Shown here piece after piece: positions 15,747-26,700 of a DNA stretch of 64,000 nucleotides. Position 1 is the first letter of the stretch. Every line of letters begins with the position of its first letter. A program made the position numbers and the translations under genes. Below the pieces are notes generated by a model that saw only the letters and a list, made by a program, of their open reading frames with translations, had not been told where the DNA came from and did no database searches. The stretch is from Pirellulaceae bacterium (GTDB lineage: Bacteria; Planctomycetota; Planctomycetia; Pirellulales; Pirellulaceae): contig BPJV01000008.1 of assembly GCA_026004795.1 (NCBI GenBank), positions 1 through 64,000 on the forward strand. The letters run 5' to 3'.

Positions 15747-18719
15747 CTAGCGTTGCTCCACCACCTCAGGTGAAGCTGATGTCAGCTGATGCATGGCAAT
15801 CGCATGCGTTTGCCCTTCGACGATTGCGTACCTCCAGCCAGGTTTGAGCGACTTGCATGGTTGCGTCCCACCATGGGGCCATTGGACGGTCAAGCTGACC
15901 TCGTGGACCGACGGAGGGACCGCGAAACTGAGGAGCCGTTCGTTTGCCGCCTGGTAGCCACTACCGGCGATCAGTTGCTGCGATTGTCGGAAATCTCCGC
16001 TCTGGAGCGTCACCACGGACGTAAAAGCGTTGCGACTGGCTTTGGTTCCAATCAACTCGATCTGCAGCGGCTGGCCGACATGGCGCGAGGCGTTGTCGAT
16101 GATGGCCGCGTGTTGCTCCAGATCGGCGGCAATCAGATCCCAGTCGCCATCACGATTGGCATCCAGCAGAGCGAGGGCTCGTCCGATGCGTGGATTGTCG
16201 AAGAAGCTGCCCACCTCCTTGCCGGCTGTATCCACGAAACGGCCTGCTCCCAAACCCAAGAACAATTGCGCAGGCATGGCTTGTGGAACCTGTCGATGGG
16301 TATGGTCGTCGACATGCCCGTTGAGCACCACAATATCCAACTTCCCGTCAAGTTGAGCATCGAGAAACTGCGTGCCAAACCCCAACATGGGGCGTGTTGC
16401 AGCGATAGCTCCGGCGGCAGCAGTGGCATCGATGAAGCCATGTGGCTGCTGCACGTACAGCGTGTTGTATTCGAGATAGAAGTTGGTGACGTAAAGGTCG
16501 ACATCACCATCATCATCGACGTCACCGGCAGCGATTCCCATGCACGCCTGAGCGTTGCCGTCCGCATCGTAGGCCAGACCGCTGACGATGGCTTCGTCCT
16601 CCAACGTCCACTGACCACTGGTCAACGACCGAAAAGTTCCCCACAGATTGGCTTGCTGGTCCACCGAGACAAAGGCATGGGGGTGCGGTGATGGTGGAGT
16701 TCGAAAAGCGACCACCCCCAAACTATTACCAACCATGGTAGGAATGGGAACCGGATTAAAGGCTTCACCGGTCGCCTGCCACAAGGTATCTGGCTCCGGC
16801 GCGAAGACGAGCGGTGAACAGCTGCGCATCTGGTCACCGGCGGGACACAATCGGGTGAAGATGTCGTCCCCACGCACATAATTGGCATCGTAGATTTCGT
16901 TGATGCCATCACCATCAAAATCGACCATGGCCGCTGAGCACGTCCAGACGTCATGGGGAGGAAAGAGGTGCGTGGCGCTGAGGAACGTCCCATCGCCAGC
17001 GTTGAGCCACAGGGCGTTGATGCCGATATTGGCCACATAGATATCATCAAAACCGTCATTGTCGACGTCGCCGATGGCGATTCCTTGACCAAACGCGTGT
17101 TCTTGGATTCTCGCCGGGTTGGTAACCGCGGACCACGAAGGTGGAGAGGAACCGACGTGCCGATAGAGCTGATCGGAGGGATTGTCTGCCGCCGGTCCGG
17201 AGGCATCGATCGAGCCGCCTTGAACGAAAAAGAGGTCGGGATACCCATCGCGTTCAAAGTCCAGGATGCCAATTCCGCCCCCGGTTGTCTCGATGATCCG
17301 TCGGCCATCGAGGCGATGGCGTGAGTTGTTGACGTACTGAAACGAGAAGCCGCATGAGTCGGTGATATCGACGAACATCGGCAGGGTTAACTGGCCATCA
17401 TGCGCTTCAGGTAGCCGCCGCGAATCGTCGAGCTGAGCCTGCCAGAACGCGTCGTCCGGTACGGGAAACTGCGAGGGCCAATCCTCGTGGGCATGCAATT
17501 GATGGGTCAGCAGCGTATGCGGAATAGTTTCGTTGGGCGGAATCATCTTTTCGGCGCGTCGTATCATCTCGGCGGGCCACGTCAGGGAACGGTCCACTGA
17601 GGCGGCGTAAGCACACCAACCGCGCATCTCCCATACCCGCCCCAGCTGCAGCGTGTATTCGGCTGCATCGTTCAGCAAAGGGGGGTACTGCCGCGCACTG
17701 TAGATCTGCTCCAGAGTGATGTTGAGCTGCTGAAGCAGTTTCACCCGCTGGCTGGCCGCCGCGGATAGTTGCCGTTGATTCAATTGGTGGAACAACTGAG
17801 CCAGCAATTGATGTGCCCGCAGATGGTTGGGATCGATGCGCACAGCTTCTGCTAGACAACCAACCGCACGGCGAGGATCTTGGCTGCTAAGCCATTGCCC
17901 GCGCACGTACCAAACATCGGGATGGGTCAGCGCGGCAGCGGGTAAAAAAGCGGACCATCGCGGCAACCGTTCGGGGAACGCACGCAAGTAAAGCAGCCCT
18001 AGTTGCGCGTGTCCTTCGGCCAGTTGCGGAAGATCGCGAACGACGCGGCGCAAGTGCAGCTCGGCCTGTTCAAAATCGCCTCGTTCCAAGGCGGCGCGTC
18101 CCAATGCCAGATAAGGTAGCGGGTCCTCGGGATCCGACTGCAAAAAACGCTCTACGTGTGACGGTGACTCGAAGGGTTTGGCCAGATTCCCAATCAACAA
18201 CAAATAATCAATGCGGAAATGGTTGGTCTGTAGCATGTACACCAAGTGGGGCAACGAATCCCATCGACGCCCACAAGCATTGTAGAGCCAGATGATCCGC
18301 TCGTGGGCATCGGGATTGTCGTAATTGAGTGCAAGAGATTGTTCCATGGCGGCGATCGCTCGCGAGGCATGCCCCAAATGGAACTCGATCTCCCCAATGG
18401 CCCAGCGCGCCACCGCCGCCCGGGGATCGGAGTCCGGAACGCGGCGGTACAAGGCAATCGCTTGGTCGAATCGCCCCAACTTCGTGGCGCTTTCACCGGC
18501 CACCATCAACGCGGCCGGATCATCGCGTTGAGCCAACACGGATTCGGCGGCGCGCAGGGCCAGTTCATATTGTTGTTCGTGGAACAGACGCTGCGCTTCC
18601 TCCACCGATGCACCGGTACGTTCACTGAACGAACCATTGTTGAAAAGCAACCACCAAGCAACCGTCGCCAGCGACAAACAGGCAACGATGACGAAAACGA
18701 CGCGTTTGGAATTCCCCAT
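15747..18719 (-). CDS. CRTAC1-type FG-GAP/ASPIC protein with TPR region
   Basis: 990 residues. An N-terminal hydrophobic anchor (VVFVIVACLSLATVAWWLLF) is followed by tetratricopeptide-like repeats (~35-330), FG-GAP/VCBS propeller repeats (~430-870) with calcium loops such as GDVDNDGFDDIYV and GDVDDDGDVDLYV, and an ASPIC/UnbV domain near the end (GTKASRNAFTSVVTLQSG, GSGYQAANERLLSF). It is probably anchored in the membrane with the propeller outside the cytoplasm. The family is common in planctomycetes; its function is unclear, possibly ligand binding or surface attachment. The stretch 18720-19051 upstream holds no other gene that I can support. Confidence 0.88.
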   Translation of the reverse strand: MGNSKRVVFVIVACLSLATVAWWLLFNNGSFSERTGASVEEAQRLFHEQQYELALRAAESVLAQRDDPAALMVAGESATKLGRFDQAIALYRRVPDSDPRAAVARWAIGEIEFHLGHASRAIAAMEQSLALNYDNPDAHERIIWLYNACGRRWDSLPHLVYMLQTNHFRIDYLLLIGNLAKPFESPSHVERFLQSDPEDPLPYLALGRAALERGDFEQAELHLRRVVRDLPQLAEGHAQLGLLYLRAFPERLPRWSAFLPAAALTHPDVWYVRGQWLSSQDPRRAVGCLAEAVRIDPNHLRAHQLLAQLFHQLNQRQLSAAASQRVKLLQQLNITLEQIYSARQYPPLLNDAAEYTLQLGRVWEMRGWCAYAASVDRSLTWPAEMIRRAEKMIPPNETIPHTLLTHQLHAHEDWPSQFPVPDDAFWQAQLDDSRRLPEAHDGQLTLPMFVDITDSCGFSFQYVNNSRHRLDGRRIIETTGGGIGILDFERDGYPDLFFVQGGSIDASGPAADNPSDQLYRHVGSSPPSWSAVTNPARIQEHAFGQGIAIGDVDNDGFDDIYVANIGINALWLNAGDGTFLSATHLFPPHDVWTCSAAMVDFDGDGINEIYDANYVRGDDIFTRLCPAGDQMRSCSPLVFAPEPDTLWQATGEAFNPVPIPTMVGNSLGVVAFRTPPSPHPHAFVSVDQQANLWGTFRSLTSGQWTLEDEAIVSGLAYDADGNAQACMGIAAGDVDDDGDVDLYVTNFYLEYNTLYVQQPHGFIDATAAAGAIAATRPMLGFGTQFLDAQLDGKLDIVVLNGHVDDHTHRQVPQAMPAQLFLGLGAGRFVDTAGKEVGSFFDNPRIGRALALLDANRDGDWDLIAADLEQHAAIIDNASRHVGQPLQIELIGTKASRNAFTSVVTLQSGDFRQSQQLIAGSGYQAANERLLSFAVPPSVHEVSLTVQWPHGGTQPCKSLKPGWRYAIVEGQTHAIAMHQLTSASPEVVEQR

Positions 18720-19051
18720 GGACAGACTGGATTTCGCTGTAATCGATCGATCGAGTTAAGTTAGGGTCCGTGGATGGCACGGAAACGGAGTAGGTCGCCG
18801 CAGGGAACCTGGTGGCAGCGGCCTATTCCTGGCGATTCGTTCGATCGTCTGTCGCTTACTGCCCGCCACCCACAAGTGATCGCATTGCTGGACGACCGTG
18901 TTAACGAATCGGTCGTTCATTATACAATGGCGGTTCCTCGAATGATTCCGGGAGGCCGAAGGATGCGAGCACGACGAGGCGCGGCTTGTGTCGATGTGGC
19001 TTGTGGGGCCCGGGCTCGAGAGGTAAGGACCCACCAGCGAAGAGGCGAGCG

Positions 19052-19861
19052 GTGCCGCACGTTTTTACTACTAGAGATATCCAGGGCAAGTTTATACTCC
19101 TAGGCACGGGGACAAGCGTAGGAGTCCCTGCCATCGGATGCGGGTGTTCCGTATGCTCCAGCCCCAATCCGCGCAACAAGCGCACACGCTCGTCGGCCAT
19201 TGTCGGTCTTCCCGAGGGGAACTTGCTCATCGATACCGCTCCCGATCTTCGCCACCAATTGTTGCGAGAAGGTATCGGCATCGTGCATGCCGTGGTCTAT
19301 ACCCACGAACATGCGGACCATATCTTCGGCTTGGACGACGTCCGACTGTTCCCATTCCGTCTGCGCGCTCCCGTTCCGCTTTATTGCGAACCCAAAGTGG
19401 CGGCGAGGATTCGGCAGAGTTTCGACTATGCATTTTCTCAGCAGCCGGAAACTCATCCCGGGGCGCGACCATCCCTGGAGATCCGTATGATTGGCACCGA
19501 GCCGTTTCAGCTTCTCGGCGCGACCATCCGCCCGCTGCGACTGATCCATGGCCCGAACTACGAAGTGCTTGGTTTTCGCGTCGGGAACATCGCCTACTGC
19601 ACGGACACCAATGCCATTCCGGCTCCCTCCTTGGATGTGATTGCCGGTTGCGAGGTGTTGATCATTGATGCCTTGCGTCGCGAACCGCATCCGACGCATT
19701 TTTGCGTGCAACAAGCGCTGGAAGTGATCGCCCAGGTGGCTCCGCGCCAGGCCTACCTCACCCACGTCTGTCACGATCTGGAGTACGAAGAATTCAACCA
19801 GGAACTGCCCCCTGGCGTGGAGTTGGCTTATGATGGCCTGACGATCGACCTGGAGCTTTGA
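19052..19861 (+). CDS. MBL-fold metallohydrolase, PhnP-like
   Basis: About 269 residues. Zinc motif THEHADHIFGLDD (HxHxDH), with further ligands in LRLIHGPNYEV, YCTDTNA and LTHVCHD. The opening FILLGTGTSVGVPAIGCGCSVC and the cysteine pair are typical of PhnP-type phosphodiesterases/phosphoribosyl cyclic phosphate hydrolases. I start at GTG 19052, preceded by AGAGGCGAG; an upstream ATG at 18986 would add 22 residues of unlikely sequence. No phn genes are nearby, so a general cyclic-phosphate role is more likely than phosphonate use. It is convergent with tsaD, ending 11 bases from it. Confidence 0.85.
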   Translation: MPHVFTTRDIQGKFILLGTGTSVGVPAIGCGCSVCSSPNPRNKRTRSSAIVGLPEGNLLIDTAPDLRHQLLREGIGIVHAVVYTHEHADHIFGLDDVRLFPFRLRAPVPLYCEPKVAARIRQSFDYAFSQQPETHPGARPSLEIRMIGTEPFQLLGATIRPLRLIHGPNYEVLGFRVGNIAYCTDTNAIPAPSLDVIAGCEVLIIDALRREPHPTHFCVQQALEVIAQVAPRQAYLTHVCHDLEYEEFNQELPPGVELAYDGLTIDLEL

Positions 19862-19871
19862 AAGCACCTAC

Positions 19872-20906
19872 TCAACCTCGCAGCAATCCGGGTTGAATAT
19901 CGATATCCAACGGCGCAAAATCCCCCGCCTCGACCTGCTCCCATGCAATCGCTCCCATCGCGGCATTGTCCGTACACAATGCTGGCGGCGCGATGATCAG
20001 TTCGCCTTGGTGGATGGCCATCGCTTGCTGCAGTTGCTGGCGCAATGCCTGATTCGCTGCCACGCCACCGCCGACGCAAAGCCTTGTCAGACCGGTCATC
20101 CGCAGGGCCTGGATCGCTTTTCCCATCAGACAATCGATCGCAGCTTGCTGAAAGCTGGCCGCCATATCTCGGCGGACCTGTTCCGCCAACTCGAGCTTGC
20201 TCAGATCGTGCTTGCCCGGCCCGACCAAATGATAACGCACGGCCGTCTTGAGGCCGGAGAAACTGAGATTGAGCGATTGTTCATCGTGGAGCAGCGGGCG
20301 GGGGAGCGAGAACGCCTGCGGGTCTCCCTCTGCCGCCAAGCTGCTCAAATGGGGGCCCCCGGGATAGGGTAGCCCCAGCATGACAGCCACTTTGTCGAAC
20401 GCCTCTCCCACGGCGTCATCGATTGTCCCCCCCAAGTACTTCCAGTGCTGGGGTGATGCACAATGGTACAAGTTCGTATGACCGCCGCTGATGACGAATC
20501 CCACACAGGGAAAGACGCTTTCCTCTCTTCCCATCTGACATGCATAGATGTGTGCTTGAACATGGTTGATGGCCACCAGGGGCTTGCGCCAGGCGACGCA
20601 CAATCCTTTGGCGGCCGCCAGCCCCACTAGCAGCGATCCAGGCAACCCGGGCTCGGTGGCTACGGCGATCGCCGCCAAGTCCCGTCGCGGCTGGAGGCCG
20701 GAGCGCTCGATCACGCGATCGACGATCGACACGATGCGCTCCAGATGGTGCCGAGCCGCCAGTTCCGGAACAACGCCGTGAAAATCTTGATGAACGTCCT
20801 CCTGCGATGCCACCGCCGCAGCCACCACCGTCCGGCGGCGATCGATGACGGCGGCTGCCGTCTCATCGCACGTCGACTCGATGGTCAGCAGAAACTGGTC
20901 ACTCAT
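19872..20906 (-). CDS. tsaD: tRNA threonylcarbamoyladenosine biosynthesis protein TsaD
   Basis: 344 residues. It transfers threonylcarbamoyl to A37 of ANN-decoding tRNAs, together with TsaB, TsaE and TsaC. The signatures are TIESTCDETAAAV, the GVVPELAARHHLE segment, the metal-binding HxxxH in NHVQAHIYA (H115, H119), VISGGHTNLY, and CVGGGVAANQALR near the C-terminus. I use ATG 20906, 9 bases after AGGGAG; ATG 20912 is an alternative. It overlaps the end of the DUF971 gene by 8 bases and is likely co-transcribed with it. Confidence 0.95.
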   Translation of the reverse strand: MSDQFLLTIESTCDETAAAVIDRRRTVVAAAVASQEDVHQDFHGVVPELAARHHLERIVSIVDRVIERSGLQPRRDLAAIAVATEPGLPGSLLVGLAAAKGLCVAWRKPLVAINHVQAHIYACQMGREESVFPCVGFVISGGHTNLYHCASPQHWKYLGGTIDDAVGEAFDKVAVMLGLPYPGGPHLSSLAAEGDPQAFSLPRPLLHDEQSLNLSFSGLKTAVRYHLVGPGKHDLSKLELAEQVRRDMAASFQQAAIDCLMGKAIQALRMTGLTRLCVGGGVAANQALRQQLQQAMAIHQGELIIAPPALCTDNAAMGAIAWEQVEAGDFAPLDIDIQPGLLRG

Positions 20907-21426
20907 CGCCATTGGCTCCCTGCTGAGTGCCGGTCGGCTCACTCGTTGACGGCGGCATCGACCGATTCACCGTCTCTCCGGCTGGCTCCTCTTGATCACC
21001 GATCTGGTAAAGGAACTCGAAGGGAAAGATTCCCGCATCGTGGCCGTCGGAGAAGGCGATGTTGTAGGCATAATTGCCCACCGGTGTCATCCGCTGGACC
21101 GCCAACGGAACGGTGTCACGCGGGGAGAGCACGGGAAGGGATGAACGCCTAGCGCCAGTGAAGGCGGGCGAGGGATTTGTCGTGACGCTGCCGGTTCGCG
21201 CACGTTCAGCACCGGAAGTGGCGGAATCGAACGATGGGCCATCCGTGGTCTGCTCCGCCGCACGACGCTTCTCACGACAGGTAGCACAGGGGCAAGCCGT
21301 TCGCAACTTCGCCGCGGAGTACCGCATGCGCACGCCATTGCTCCACACGATGGCTAAAGCCTGCTCCGCCAACCGCTCGATACGCGTCGGCACGATGGAT
21401 TCTTCTGTCGAATGGGACCGAGCCAT
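20899..21426 (-). CDS. DUF971 domain protein
   Basis: 175 residues. It has the DUF971 pattern: LAIVWSNGVRMRYSAAKLRTACPCATCREK and NYAYNIAFSDGHDAGIFPFEFLYQIG. The domain occurs alone or at the N-terminus of gamma-butyrobetaine hydroxylase and binds zinc through cysteines (family knowledge); CPCATC is visible. A polar insert of ~60 residues separates the two conserved blocks. The end overlaps tsaD, so the two make one unit. A perfect 6-bp hairpin GTGCAG-CAA-CTGCAC lies at 21461-21475, just upstream of the start. Confidence 0.8.
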   Translation of the reverse strand: MARSHSTEESIVPTRIERLAEQALAIVWSNGVRMRYSAAKLRTACPCATCREKRRAAEQTTDGPSFDSATSGAERARTGSVTTNPSPAFTGARRSSLPVLSPRDTVPLAVQRMTPVGNYAYNIAFSDGHDAGIFPFEFLYQIGDQEEPAGETVNRSMPPSTSEPTGTQQGANGDE

Positions 21427-21711
21427 GTGAACCTGCTGTTTGCTAAGATGTCTTTAAAAAGTGCAGCAACTGCACGCATGCCACACCGCGCTTGCTGCCC
21501 ACCCCCACGTTGTTCGGGGCGCGGCATGGCGTGTCGATGACCATTGTCGATCTGATCTTATGCGACGTAAAGCACCTTAGACGAGTGCAGACGACGTACG
21601 TACAGTTCAGGGGCAGCAAAGCGAGTAAAGCTTACCGGGCGGACCTCCGATGAAGTGGGTTGGCCCGAGACGACTGGCCCTGTGACCAACATGATGGATA
21701 CCCGAGGAACG

Positions 21712-23217
21712 ATGAATACGAAACGGAGCGGATACAAGTCGGCGTTGCAATGGGAAGCAGAAGCGGTGTCGCGATTGCCAGTGCGGGACACGGCTGAAGT
21801 GACGGTCATCGGCACACCGCGGATCGTTGAAGAACTGGATGACAACTGCCTGCAGCAGGCGGTCAATTCGCGATTGGCGCCGGGAGTATCGGAACTGGTA
21901 CTCAATCCCGATGCCCACCTCGGCTACGGCGCACCGGTCGGATGCGTGCTGGCTTCCCCCACGCACGTCTATCCAGGTCCGGTGGGAGTCGATATCAAGT
22001 GTTCGATGAGTCTGCTGCAAACCGACGTGGACGCTGACGCGATCGCCGATCGATCAACGCGTCGGGCGCTGATTCAGGCGATTTGTCGACGCATCCCCAC
22101 CGGGCCGGGCAAGGGACAGCGGCACGTTCCCCAATCACGTTCCGTCGATGAGCGTCTGGGTTTCGAGGTGGCGATCAACGGCGCCTCCCCGTCGGTGCTC
22201 GCCGCACTCGGCATCCCCACCCACTGGGCGGACCACTGCGAAGACGCCTACCATCGCGGACCGGATGGCACCGTCGACTCGCTGGCCGAGCGGTTGGGCG
22301 CGCTGTTGCGATCTGGACGGCTACCGAAGTTCGCCGACCAGGTATGCCAGTTGGGTTCTTACGGTGGTGGCAACCATTTCGGTGAGTGCGAGCAGGTGCA
22401 TCTGAGTGACGACGAGCGGATGCGCGAGGTGGCGCGACAGTTCGGCTTGCAAGAGGGCAAGATTGCGTTTCTTTCCCATTGTGGTTCGCGCGGTTTCGGC
22501 CATACGCTGGCCACGGGGCAGTTTCAGAGCTTGAAACAGTTTTTCCGAAACAGCGGACTGGCCTTCCCTGCTGGCGATGCGGAGTTGGTGTACGCCGAAC
22601 TGGGAACACAGCAGGCATTCGATTACCTGTGCGATATGGCCATGGGCGCCAACTTCGCCACCGTCAATCATCTGTTGATTAACCAACTGGTGTTGGAAGC
22701 GTTTCAAGAAGTCCTGCCCGGAACACGGGGAGAGCTGATCTATTTCATCAGTCACAATATCGCGCGGAAGGAACAAGATCGGTTGGGGAACGAAGTGTGG
22801 GTGCATCGAAAAGGAGCTACCAGAGCGATGCCCGCCGGTCATCCGGAATTGAAAAACACCCCTTTTTTTGCCACCGGTCATCCCATTTTGCTGCCTGGAA
22901 ACCCACGCGATGGTTCGGCGGTGATGGTCGCTTTGCCCGGTGCCGCGCGGAGCTTGTACAGCGTCAATCATGGTGCCGGACGGGCCATGTCGCGCCGCGG
23001 GGCGAAACGTCAATTGGATCAGCGACGAATCGATGAGGAGTTGGATGCCTGTGATATCCTCAGCAATTGTCGCTTCTACCCGCGCGATGAAGCTCCGGCG
23101 GCCTACAAGGATTTCAACGAGGTGCTACGAAGCGTCAAGGCGGCGGGATTGGCCGACGAAGTCGCCCGACTGCAGGCGCGCTTCGTGATCAAAGATGGTT
23201 CGGCTCCCGATGATTGA
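21712..23217 (+). CDS. rtcB: RNA-splicing ligase RtcB family protein
   Basis: About 501 residues. RtcB joins 2',3'-cyclic phosphate or 3'-phosphate RNA ends to 5'-OH ends using GTP and Mn. Visible: NPDAHLGYGAPVG, GVDIKCSM (metal-binding Cys), GSYGGGNHFGE, SHCGSRGFGH, and VNHGAGRAMSR, whose histidine is the guanylylated residue in characterised enzymes. ATG 21712 is chosen because CGAGGA lies 4 bases upstream; ATG 21691 is possible. No archease or RtcA gene is adjacent. It sits divergently from the tsaD unit. Confidence 0.9.
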   Translation: MNTKRSGYKSALQWEAEAVSRLPVRDTAEVTVIGTPRIVEELDDNCLQQAVNSRLAPGVSELVLNPDAHLGYGAPVGCVLASPTHVYPGPVGVDIKCSMSLLQTDVDADAIADRSTRRALIQAICRRIPTGPGKGQRHVPQSRSVDERLGFEVAINGASPSVLAALGIPTHWADHCEDAYHRGPDGTVDSLAERLGALLRSGRLPKFADQVCQLGSYGGGNHFGECEQVHLSDDERMREVARQFGLQEGKIAFLSHCGSRGFGHTLATGQFQSLKQFFRNSGLAFPAGDAELVYAELGTQQAFDYLCDMAMGANFATVNHLLINQLVLEAFQEVLPGTRGELIYFISHNIARKEQDRLGNEVWVHRKGATRAMPAGHPELKNTPFFATGHPILLPGNPRDGSAVMVALPGAARSLYSVNHGAGRAMSRRGAKRQLDQRRIDEELDACDILSNCRFYPRDEAPAAYKDFNEVLRSVKAAGLADEVARLQARFVIKDGSAPDD

Positions 23218-23712
23218 TGCATCGACGGATGATGGCTCCGCTTCCACAGCCGGGGGGGCACGGTCGCGCGTTTTCACGGTCGCGCGTTTTCACGGTCGGG
23301 GGGCACGGTCGGGCGTTTCCGTGGCTGGGCGATTGCGGGTCAACCCCCCTGCGCTCCGCTGACGGTCTTCGCTCCCTGCCGCGGGGCCATTTGCCGCGGG
23401 GCCATTTGCCGCGTGGCCATCTGGCGCTCCGCGCGGTCGCTCGCGTCGCGTCCTGGGCAACGACGACAATCGAGGCGTGTTCAAGAAGCGCGACGGTTCT
23501 TTCCCGCCCTGCATGCTCTCCAGCCCGATGGCAGCATACTGGGGTGCAATGCTGCGCCAAGGCACGGCGTTGGGGCCTGACCGGGCAAGCTACTTGGGTA
23601 TAATCGAAGGGGACGCTGCCTGCCCGAAATGCACGGGGTAGGTCGCATGCCACACCTTTATCCCCGCCTTGCTGGAACGTCTTCCCACCGCTAACGATTC
23701 GATGAGCCGCCG
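23218..23712. repeat. Intergenic stretch with short tandem repeats
   Basis: No supported gene. Two repeat patches: CACGGTCGCGCGTTTT twice at 23259-23290, followed by variant units to ~23320, and a 15-base unit GCCGCGGGGCCATTT at 23378-23392 and 23393-23407, with a third diverged copy at 23408-23422. Confidence 0.7.
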
Positions 23713-26700
23713 ATGAGTAGGTTTGCCCTTTTCACTCCCGATGCGCCCGTGCGACGATCTTTGGTCCAGCTTCTGCAGGGCCCTTGGCCTGTTGTCTTCG
23801 CACTTTTACTTTTGGTGCACTCGTGTTGGGACAGTCCGTTGATGTTGTTGGGGGCCGAACCACCGGCGACGAACGCTGGCTCGGAACCAGCCAGGGATGG
23901 GAGTGTCGATTTCCATCGTGACGTGCAGCCCATTTTTGCGCGCTCCTGCATCAAGTGCCATGGAGGAGTGAAACAGGCGGCCGGGTTGTCCTTCATCGAT
24001 TTTTCGACCGTCGTAGCCCCGGGGGGCTACGTTATTGAACCGGGCGATGTGGACGGCTCCTTGCTGTGGGACCGCTTGACCGCCAAGGATCCGACCGAGC
24101 GCATGCCACCTCCCGATGAAGGCGGCCACCCGCTGTCGGAAGAGGAACTGAACCACATTCGTCGCTGGATCGAGCAGGGGGCGCGGTTTGATCGGCATTG
24201 GTCGCGGATGCCCTTGGTGGCTCCGCCAGCGCCAACACTTCCTGAGGAGTTGGCCGAGTGGGTTCGCGACCCGTTGGATGCGTTCGTGGCTGATGCTTTG
24301 AGGGCGCGGGGGCAGAAGCCCAACCGGCCGGCGCCTCCTCATCAATGGCTGCGGCGCGTAACCTTCGACTTGATCGGCCTGCCGCCGACGGTGGAGGAGA
24401 GCGAGGCCTTTCTTACTCGGTTGGCACAGGCCGCGGATGCCAAGCAACGAGAAGCGGTCTATCGTGACGAGGTGGATCGATTATTGGCGTCGAAGTATTT
24501 CGGCGAACGCTGGGCGGCCATGTGGCTCGATCTGGCCCGCTACGCCGACTCGAAGGGGTTCGAGAAAGACCCGCACCGGGATGCTTGGCCCTATCGCGAT
24601 TGGTTGATCTCAGCCTTCAATCGCGACATGCCCTATGACGAGTTTACGATTCGGCAGTTGGCGGGCGATCTGCTGCCCAGCCCCAGCTACGATTGCCTCC
24701 TGGCTACCGCCTTCCATCGCCACACCCAAACCAATACTGAAGGAGGAACCGACGACGAGGAGTTTCGGATTGCGGCGGTCATCGACCGAGTCAACACCAC
24801 GTGGACGGTATGGCAAGCTACGACGTTCGGCTGTGTCCAATGCCATAACCACCCCTACGAACCTCTGGAGAACGAAGAGTTCTATCAGTGCCTTGCCATC
24901 TTCAATAACACCGAAGACTGCGACTTGGACGACGAGTTTCCCACGATTCCCTACTTAGACGACCGAGCCGAGCAAGCCCGCTTCCTGCAGGCACGCCGTC
25001 GATTGGAGCAGTTGCAGGAGCATCGGGACGCTCGGTACCGGAAGGTGTTGGAAACCTGCCAGTGGCATCCGCTGGCCATCGAGCAGGTGGAGTCGACTAG
25101 TGGTCAGTTGGCTGCCGTTGGAAATGAAGTGCGCGTCACCGGAGGAACCGTCGCCGTGGGAACGACCTACACGTTGATCGCACGTGTTCCCACCGCCACA
25201 GCACTGCGACTGGATATCCTGCCGGTCGCAGACGATCCTGCCAAATGGCCCGAACAGGGATCGGTACTTTCACGATTGGAACTGCAGGTCATCGACGCGG
25301 ATGGCCATCACCGGCCGGTGACCATGGCAGGGGTAGTTCCTGACCATCGAGCCGGGCCGTACCCGCCCGAGGCGAGTTTGCAAGGAGGTGCGCCGGGATT
25401 CGGTGGTTATCCGAAACTGTTTGGTCCGCGGTGGGCAGTATTCGTCCTCGACCTTCCTGTGGAATTGTCCCCTGAAGAGCGACTGCGGATTGTTCTTCGT
25501 CAAGATGCTGCCGTCACCGGTGGATTATCGACTCACCTGCGTCGGTTTCAGTTGTCCACCACCAACGCCCCATCGCTGGTGGAGGAGATGCGGTCGACGA
25601 CTCTGCAGGCGTTGGAAAATGAGTTGCAGCATGTTTCTCGGCAATTAGCGCGCTTTTCCGGCCCACGGCTTCCCATCATGAAGGAGCGACATGCGCTGGC
25701 CCGACGACCGACACGGATGTTCGTCCGCGGCAACTGGTTGGACCGTGACCATGAAGTCTCCCCTGGCCTGCCGGCTATCTTTGCCCGTTCCGATGGCACA
25801 CTACCGGAGGTGACCAATCGTTTGGAGTTTGCCCGTTGGTTGGTCTCTGCGGACAATCCCCTGGCCGCTCGCGTATGGGTCAATCGGATTTGGCATGAAT
25901 TGTGGGGGTTGGGATTGGTGGAGACCCTGGAGGATTTCGGCCCCAGTGGAACCCCGCCCACGCACCCGCAACTGCTCGACCACCTGGCATACTCGATGCA
26001 GTACGAATTGGGGTGGTCGCTGAAGCGGTTCCTCCGCAAGATCGTGTTGTCGGCGTCTTATCGGCAGGATAGCCGCACGATGGCCGATCGCTATGCGGCC
26101 GATCCTCACAACCGCTGGTTGGCGCGCGGTCCGAGAAATCGGTTATCGGCTGAGATGGTTCGCGATCAAGCGTTGGTCGCTTCCGGTATGCTCAACGATC
26201 GGGTGGGAGGAGCGAGTGTGATGCCGCCTCAGCCGGAAGGCGTCTGGCTGCAAGTCTATTCGTCGCAAAAGTGGGAAACGGCAACCGGTCCTGATCGTTT
26301 TCGACGCGCGATCTACACCTATTGGAAACGTACCAGCCCGTATCCCGAGTTCCTCTGTTTCGATGCCCCACCCCGAGATGTTTGCAGTCCTCGGCGTATC
26401 GTGACGAACACTCCGCTGCAAGCATTGGTTGTGTGGAACAGTGAAACCTACACCGAACTAGCACATCGCCTGGCGGCTCGGTACGCGGAGCCGACGAACC
26501 ACCGACAATTGCAGGAGATACTAACCGACATGGTATTGCGCATCACCAGCCGCTCGCCGAGCAAGGCGGAATTGGAAGCGTTAAGTGAACTATACCAGCA
26601 CCTGTCGGCCGCTCAGGCAGAGGACGGTCAAGCGGAAACCGAGGAACAGCCGACCAGCCAGGCGGAGGCAACGGACACTGAGCGGTCGCACGATTTGCCG

